Positions 60,832-64,000 of a DNA stretch of 64,000 nt are shown one piece after another. The position numbers and the translations under genes are program-made. The stretch's first letter is position 1, and every line of letters begins with the position of its first letter. Source of the stretch: Bergeyella zoohelcum ATCC 43767 (GTDB taxonomy: Bacteria; Bacteroidota; Bacteroidia; Flavobacteriales; Weeksellaceae); contig NZ_JH932293.1 in the NCBI RefSeq assembly GCF_000301075.1, positions 1,039,755-1,103,754 of the forward strand, written 5' to 3'. Under the pieces are notes generated by a model, which made no database searches, was not told where the DNA came from, and saw only the letters and a program-made list of their open reading frames with translations.

Positions 60832-62298
60832 ATGAATCAAGATACAATTTGTGCTTTGGCTACCGCTAATGGTATGGGAGCGATAGGAATTATCAGGGTA
60901 TCAGGAAATGAAGCCTTTAGCATTGTTCAGAAATGTTTTAAAGGAAAGACATTGGCACAGCAACCTTCGCATACCATTCATTATGGGTATATTGTGGATA
61001 GGCAGGAGGCAGGAAGCAATGAATCAGAAATGATGTTTAACGAAAAAAGCCTATCGCCTATTGCCTATTGCTTACAGCCGGAAATCATTGATGAAGTGAT
61101 GGTTTCCATTTTCAAAGCTCCTAAAAGTTTTACCACCGAAGATTCTGTAGAAATCGCTTTTCATGGGTCGCCTTATATTGGAAAAAAGATTTTGGAAATT
61201 CTAATAAAAAATGGTGCTAGAATGGCAAAAGCAGGAGAGTTTACGATGCGTGCCTTTATGAATGGCAGGATTGATCTTTCCCAAGCTGAATCCATCGCAG
61301 ATCTTATCGCTTCCGAAAATGAAGCCTCCAGAAAAGTAGCGATGCAACAACTGAAAGGCGGAATTTCCCAAGAAATTGCCCAGCTGCGAGAACAACTGCT
61401 CAATTTCACTTCCCTCATTGAGTTAGAGCTTGACTTTTCGGAGGAAGATGTGGAATTTGCCGACCGCACAGCGATGAAAACTTTATTATCGGCTATCCAT
61501 CACAAATTATCAGATTTAAAGGAAAGTTTCCAATACGGAAATGCTATAAAAAACGGTGTAGAAGTAGCCATTATCGGGAAGCCGAATGCCGGTAAATCTA
61601 CTTTACTTAACGCTTTATTAAAAGAGGAAAGAGCCATAGTAAGTGATATTGCAGGAACCACAAGGGACACCATAGAAGAGGTTTTGCATATAGAGGGTAC
61701 AGCTTTTCGTTTTATAGATACCGCGGGGATTCGCGATACGGCAGATGAAATAGAAGCTATAGGTGTGCAAAAAGCCAAGGAAAAAATAGCATCAGCAAAA
61801 ATCTTACTCTACCTTTTCGATGAAATAGACTCTACAGCGGAAGAGGTAATCAGCTTCGTGAAAGAATTTTGGAGGAAAGATTTGCATATTATCTTGCTCA
61901 ATAATAAGATAGACCTTAATGCCGGTGATTTAGAATCGGAATTTTTACAGAAAATAAAATCAGAACTCGTTCCAGATTTTAGCCACATTATCTTAGGAAT
62001 TTCGGCGAAAGATAACACCAATATTGAGATATTAAAACAAGAACTTTCGGATTATGTACAAAGCCTGAAAACCGATGAAAATAATGTGGTAATTACCAAC
62101 CAAAGACATTACGAAGCCCTACAAAAATCATTGGATGCTATACATCGTGTAGAAGAAGCCATTGCTCACCATATCCAGACGGAACTTTTGGCCTATGAAC
62201 TTCGTTCAGCATTAGAACATCTCGGCGAAATTTCTGGAGAATTTACCAATGACGAAGTACTCGGAAATATCTTTGCAAATTTCTGTATCGGAAAATAA
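60832..62298 (+). CDS. mnmE: tRNA modification GTPase MnmE with an in-frame insertion
   Basis: MnmE works with MnmG to install the cmnm5 group on U34 of certain tRNAs. The 488-residue product is about 25 residues longer than is usual. It has the N-terminal tetrahydrofolate-binding domain (DTICALATANGMGAIGIIRVSG), a helical domain, and the GTPase motifs GKPNAGKSTLLNAL, GTTRDT, DTAG and NKID. It ends FCIGK with the catalytic cysteine. The extra length is a segment at about 57-84 between HYGYIVD and IIDEVMVS, encoded by repeat-like DNA. The frame is open, so the enzyme may still work. Confidence 0.95.
   Translation: MNQDTICALATANGMGAIGIIRVSGNEAFSIVQKCFKGKTLAQQPSHTIHYGYIVDRQEAGSNESEMMFNEKSLSPIAYCLQPEIIDEVMVSIFKAPKSFTTEDSVEIAFHGSPYIGKKILEILIKNGARMAKAGEFTMRAFMNGRIDLSQAESIADLIASENEASRKVAMQQLKGGISQEIAQLREQLLNFTSLIELELDFSEEDVEFADRTAMKTLLSAIHHKLSDLKESFQYGNAIKNGVEVAIIGKPNAGKSTLLNALLKEERAIVSDIAGTTRDTIEEVLHIEGTAFRFIDTAGIRDTADEIEAIGVQKAKEKIASAKILLYLFDEIDSTAEEVISFVKEFWRKDLHIILLNNKIDLNAGDLESEFLQKIKSELVPDFSHIILGISAKDNTNIEILKQELSDYVQSLKTDENNVVITNQRHYEALQKSLDAIHRVEEAIAHHIQTELLAYELRSALEHLGEISGEFTNDEVLGNIFANFCIGK
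61000..61080 (+). repeat. Repeat-like insertion inside mnmE
   Basis: AGGCAGGAGGCAGGAAGCAA at 61000-61019 and GCCTATCGCCTATTGCC near 61049-61065 match words of the intergenic elements (AAGCAGGAAGCAGGAGGC at 18264, TACTGCTTACTGCC at 60157). The segment is a multiple of three and adds about 27 residues where MnmE relatives, as I remember them, go directly from YIVD to a xxIDEV segment. Confidence 0.6.
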
Positions 62299-62580
62299 CT
62301 GCTATTTTTGTAAGTAATTGGTAGTTAGTGTTTTGTGTTTGTAAATAAGTGGTTTCCAACTAATTAAGGTGGAAATTTTTATTACTTTTTGATACATTTT
62401 GTTGTTTTTTGATACCAAATTAGGGTGCAATTTGGGATACGATGTTGGATTGAGGAGTAGTTTTGAGGACTTTTAGGGCTACGATGGCGAAATTACCAAT
62501 GGCAAATACTGCTAAATAATGGTAAATACACGCAAATACTGGGAGAAATTATTAACATACTGAAAGACAAAAAGTGTAAA
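62299..62580 (+). other. Candidate left junction/attachment region of an integrative element
   Basis: This 282-base gap after mnmE has no ORF. It holds two pairs of 10-bp direct repeats: TTTTTGATAC at 62386-62395 and 62406-62415, and GCAAATACTG at 62502-62511 and 62532-62541. Such short spaced repeats are typical of recombinase or excisionase arm sites. The mnmE end also contains ATATCTTTGC (62267-62276), one base off the GTAnnTTTGC core used by CTnDOT-type elements. The exact att site cannot be fixed without the right end. Confidence 0.4.
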
Positions 62581-62961
62581 ATGAGTAGTAATATTAGAAT
62601 TAATCGCATTTGTAAACAATGTGGAGAGACATTCGTAGCCAAAACATTTAAAACTCAATTTTGTTCTCATACCTGTAATTCAAGATTTTATAAGCAAAAA
62701 AAGAGAGAGGAAAAACTACAAAAAGCAAAAGAGGAATATTCCACTGATTTGAAAATAAGTAAATTAAAATCTACCAAAAGGCATTTTGATTTGGAGGAAC
62801 TAAAAGCTAAAAGTTATTTAAGTATTGCAGAGACTTGTGCTTTGGTTGGAATGAGTGATTCCACAATTAGAAAACTTATCAAGGAGCAACAACTAAAAAC
62901 CATTAGACTTGGCAAAAAGCATTTAATTTTGAAATCTCAATTAGATGATTTAATGAATTGA
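62581..62961 (+). CDS. Helix-turn-helix (excisionase-like) protein with zinc-ribbon N-terminus
   Basis: A 126-residue protein. Residues 11-35 hold CKQCGETF and CSHTC, a four-cysteine zinc-finger-like unit. A Lys-rich linker is followed by a MerR/excisionase-type HTH (YLSIAETCALVGMSDSTIRKLIKEQQLKTIRLGKKHLILKSQLDDLM, about 79-125). Proteins of this build accompany tyrosine recombinases in Bacteroidota conjugative and mobilizable elements, where they act as excision factors or regulators. A recombinase gene begins 695 bases downstream. Role inferred from domain and context. Confidence 0.8.
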   Translation: MSSNIRINRICKQCGETFVAKTFKTQFCSHTCNSRFYKQKKREEKLQKAKEEYSTDLKISKLKSTKRHFDLEELKAKSYLSIAETCALVGMSDSTIRKLIKEQQLKTIRLGKKHLILKSQLDDLMN

Positions 62962-63335
62962 TTGAGTTTAACATTGTTTATTTTAAAGTATCACATCTTA
63001 AATATCAAAAATGAGTATTAACTCAAAAATAAAAAAATCATCGTTAAAATCGCTTAAAAATCATTTGGCAGCCTTTATAATGTTTTTATTAAAATAGTTT
63101 TGTTGTTTAAGTTGTTAATTAATAATGATTTGAATTTTAAAAAAGCAATAGCCCTTATATTATATACCAATTTATATGTATATAGTTATATTATAGTATT
63201 TATATAAAATATAATTATATATAATATAAGCAAATAATAAATTAAAAAAAGTAATAAAAATAAGATAATTAACTATAAATAAGTTAATAAAAAATAAATA
63301 GAGGAGCGAAAAAATTTTAGCAGAGGAGTAAATTG
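62962..63335 (+). other. Extremely AT-rich gene-free region
   Basis: Most of this stretch, especially 63140-63300, is almost only A and T (TATATA-type runs). There is no credible ORF. TAGTTTTG at 63095-63102 matches the -7 box TAnnTTTG but has no proper -33 partner. The composition is lower in GC than the flanking chromosome, in line with acquired DNA. Confidence 0.5.
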
Positions 63336-63385
63336 AAAACCTGCCGAAAGAGAACAGAATGTTGGCTTTTGGTAGGTTTTTAATT
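63336..63385 (+). terminator. Hairpin with T-run in the element's leader region
   Basis: AAAACCTGCCGAAAG (63336-63350) pairs with CTTTTGGTAGGTTTT (63366-63380) with two G-T pairs, and TTAATTT follows. No gene ends nearby. It could end a short untranslated transcript or act as an attenuator. Confidence 0.55.
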
Positions 63386-63496
63386 TAGGAGTGCATAAAT
63401 ATGTAAAAAAATGTTGCCAATAACACAAAAAATATGAACTTTACACCCCAATAATTGAGGAGGTCGAAATCCTTAACATTGCTTTTTAAGTAATGG

Positions 63497-63530
63497 AAAT
63501 CCAAGCCAAAAAAGGTTTGGATTTTTTTGT
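63497..63530 (+). terminator. Intrinsic terminator-like hairpin upstream of the integrase
   Basis: AAATCCAAGCC and GGTTTGGATTT form an 11-bp stem with one G-T pair, followed by seven T residues. It lies 126 bases upstream of the integrase start and, like the hairpin at 63336, has no coding gene in front of it. Confidence 0.7.
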
Positions 63531-63655
63531 TTTTTAATACTGGATAAATAGAGGATTTTTGGAAAGGAAAAGTAAGAATGAGCTTGAATATAGGTGTTTG
63601 CTGTTGTCTCGTGTTCCTCAATAGGGGGAATGTTGCAACATCAAAATAAAAAGCA

Positions 63656-64000
63656 ATGAAAGTTTATTTAAGAATAAGAAAAGGACAATTGAGCGAACTA
63701 AATAAGCAAAAAGGAAAAGCAAGAATGAATACATTTTACTTGAAATATTACGATGAAGAAACCAAAGAATGCACTTATGAATCCTTGAAACTACAAATAT
63801 ATGATAAGCCTAAAAACTTTGTAGAAAAGCAACATAATAAAGAGACCATTTTATTAGCAGAAGCAGTGAGAAGTGAAAAAATATTGGAAATACAAAGTGG
63901 TCGTTTTGGATTTGTAAGCAGTAGTAGTGGAAAGATAGGATTTTTAGCATACTTTGAAAAAATGGTAGAAAAGAAATATGATGTGAATGGAACTTATGGA
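63656..64000 (+). CDS. Tyrosine site-specific integrase (N-terminal part, runs off the window)
   Basis: The frame opens at the ATG at 63656 and continues to the window end (115 codons). It begins MKVYLRIRKGQLSELNKQKG and includes FYLKYYDEETKECTYESLKL, IYDKPKNFVEKQHNKETILLAEAVRSEKILEIQSGRFGF and GFLAYFEKMVEKK. This is the arm-type and SAM-like N-terminal region of Bacteroidota tyrosine recombinases. The catalytic domain lies outside the window. A perfect 10-bp palindrome TGTTGCAACA sits at 63631-63640, 15 bases before the ATG, and could be an operator or recombinase site. Confidence 0.85.
   Translation, partial: MKVYLRIRKGQLSELNKQKGKARMNTFYLKYYDEETKECTYESLKLQIYDKPKNFVEKQHNKETILLAEAVRSEKILEIQSGRFGFVSSSSGKIGFLAYFEKMVEKKYDVNGTYG

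Noticed and set aside
63385-63621. A 78-codon minus-strand ORF before the integrase
   Set aside because: It runs through a terminator hairpin and has no recognisable similarity; the region looks like a noncoding leader.

Overview
The window is a low-GC chromosomal segment from a member of the Bacteroidota, most likely a flavobacterium of the Weeksellaceae (Chryseobacterium/Riemerella/Bergeyella-like). This rests on the gliding/type IX secretion genes gldKLMN, a T9SS sorting domain, a GLPGLI protein, DUF4270 and DUF4290 proteins, a fused secDF, a short NuoG, and -7 promoter boxes of the TAnnTTTG type. The assignment comes from protein families and gene order, not a database search.

Layout. 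1-323: 5' part of a DUF4290 gene on the minus strand. 520-14707: a complete 14-subunit complex I operon (nuoA-N), interrupted between nuoE and nuoF by an MntA/HepT-type toxin-antitoxin pair. 14801-26036: a TonB-dependent receptor, queA, rlmN, two secreted proteins, a glycosyltransferase and secDF. 26086-31522 (minus): a small ORF, a T9SS cargo protein, an FMN-binding glutamate synthase-like protein and mtaB. 31591-32580: dusB. 32581-40334: a TonB receptor divergent from a four-gene operon (ankyrin protein, DUF2271 protein with a flavinylation motif, PepSY-flavodoxin-reductase fusion, ApbE). I read this as a transenvelope electron-transfer or iron-reduction module. 40650-45384 (minus): gldKLMN. 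45616-53503 (minus): glmS, DUF4270 lipoprotein, a GT5-only glycogen synthase-like protein, DUF5683, parB, parA and tonB, with DnaA-box-like sites upstream of parA. 53865-57732: an M3 peptidase, a KAS III enzyme and a truncated yggS. 57785-60019 (minus): an ABC-2 exporter. 60264-60676: a 21-bp tandem-repeat array. 60832-62298: mnmE carrying an in-frame insertion that resembles the intergenic repeats. 62299-64000: the left end of what looks like an integrative element (HTH/excisionase-like gene, AT-rich DNA with hairpins, start of a tyrosine recombinase).

Intergenic DNA is unusually repetitive. There are two families of diverged dispersed repeats, 16-, 21- and 23-bp tandem repeats, and two near-identical terminators. 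No tRNA, rRNA or CRISPR array was seen. The leads I rate highest are the TA pair inside the nuo operon, the flavinylation-linked redox operon (whose ApbE lacks a usual metal-binding Asp), the repeat-like insertion in mnmE, the 21-bp array, and a set of apparently leaderless genes.
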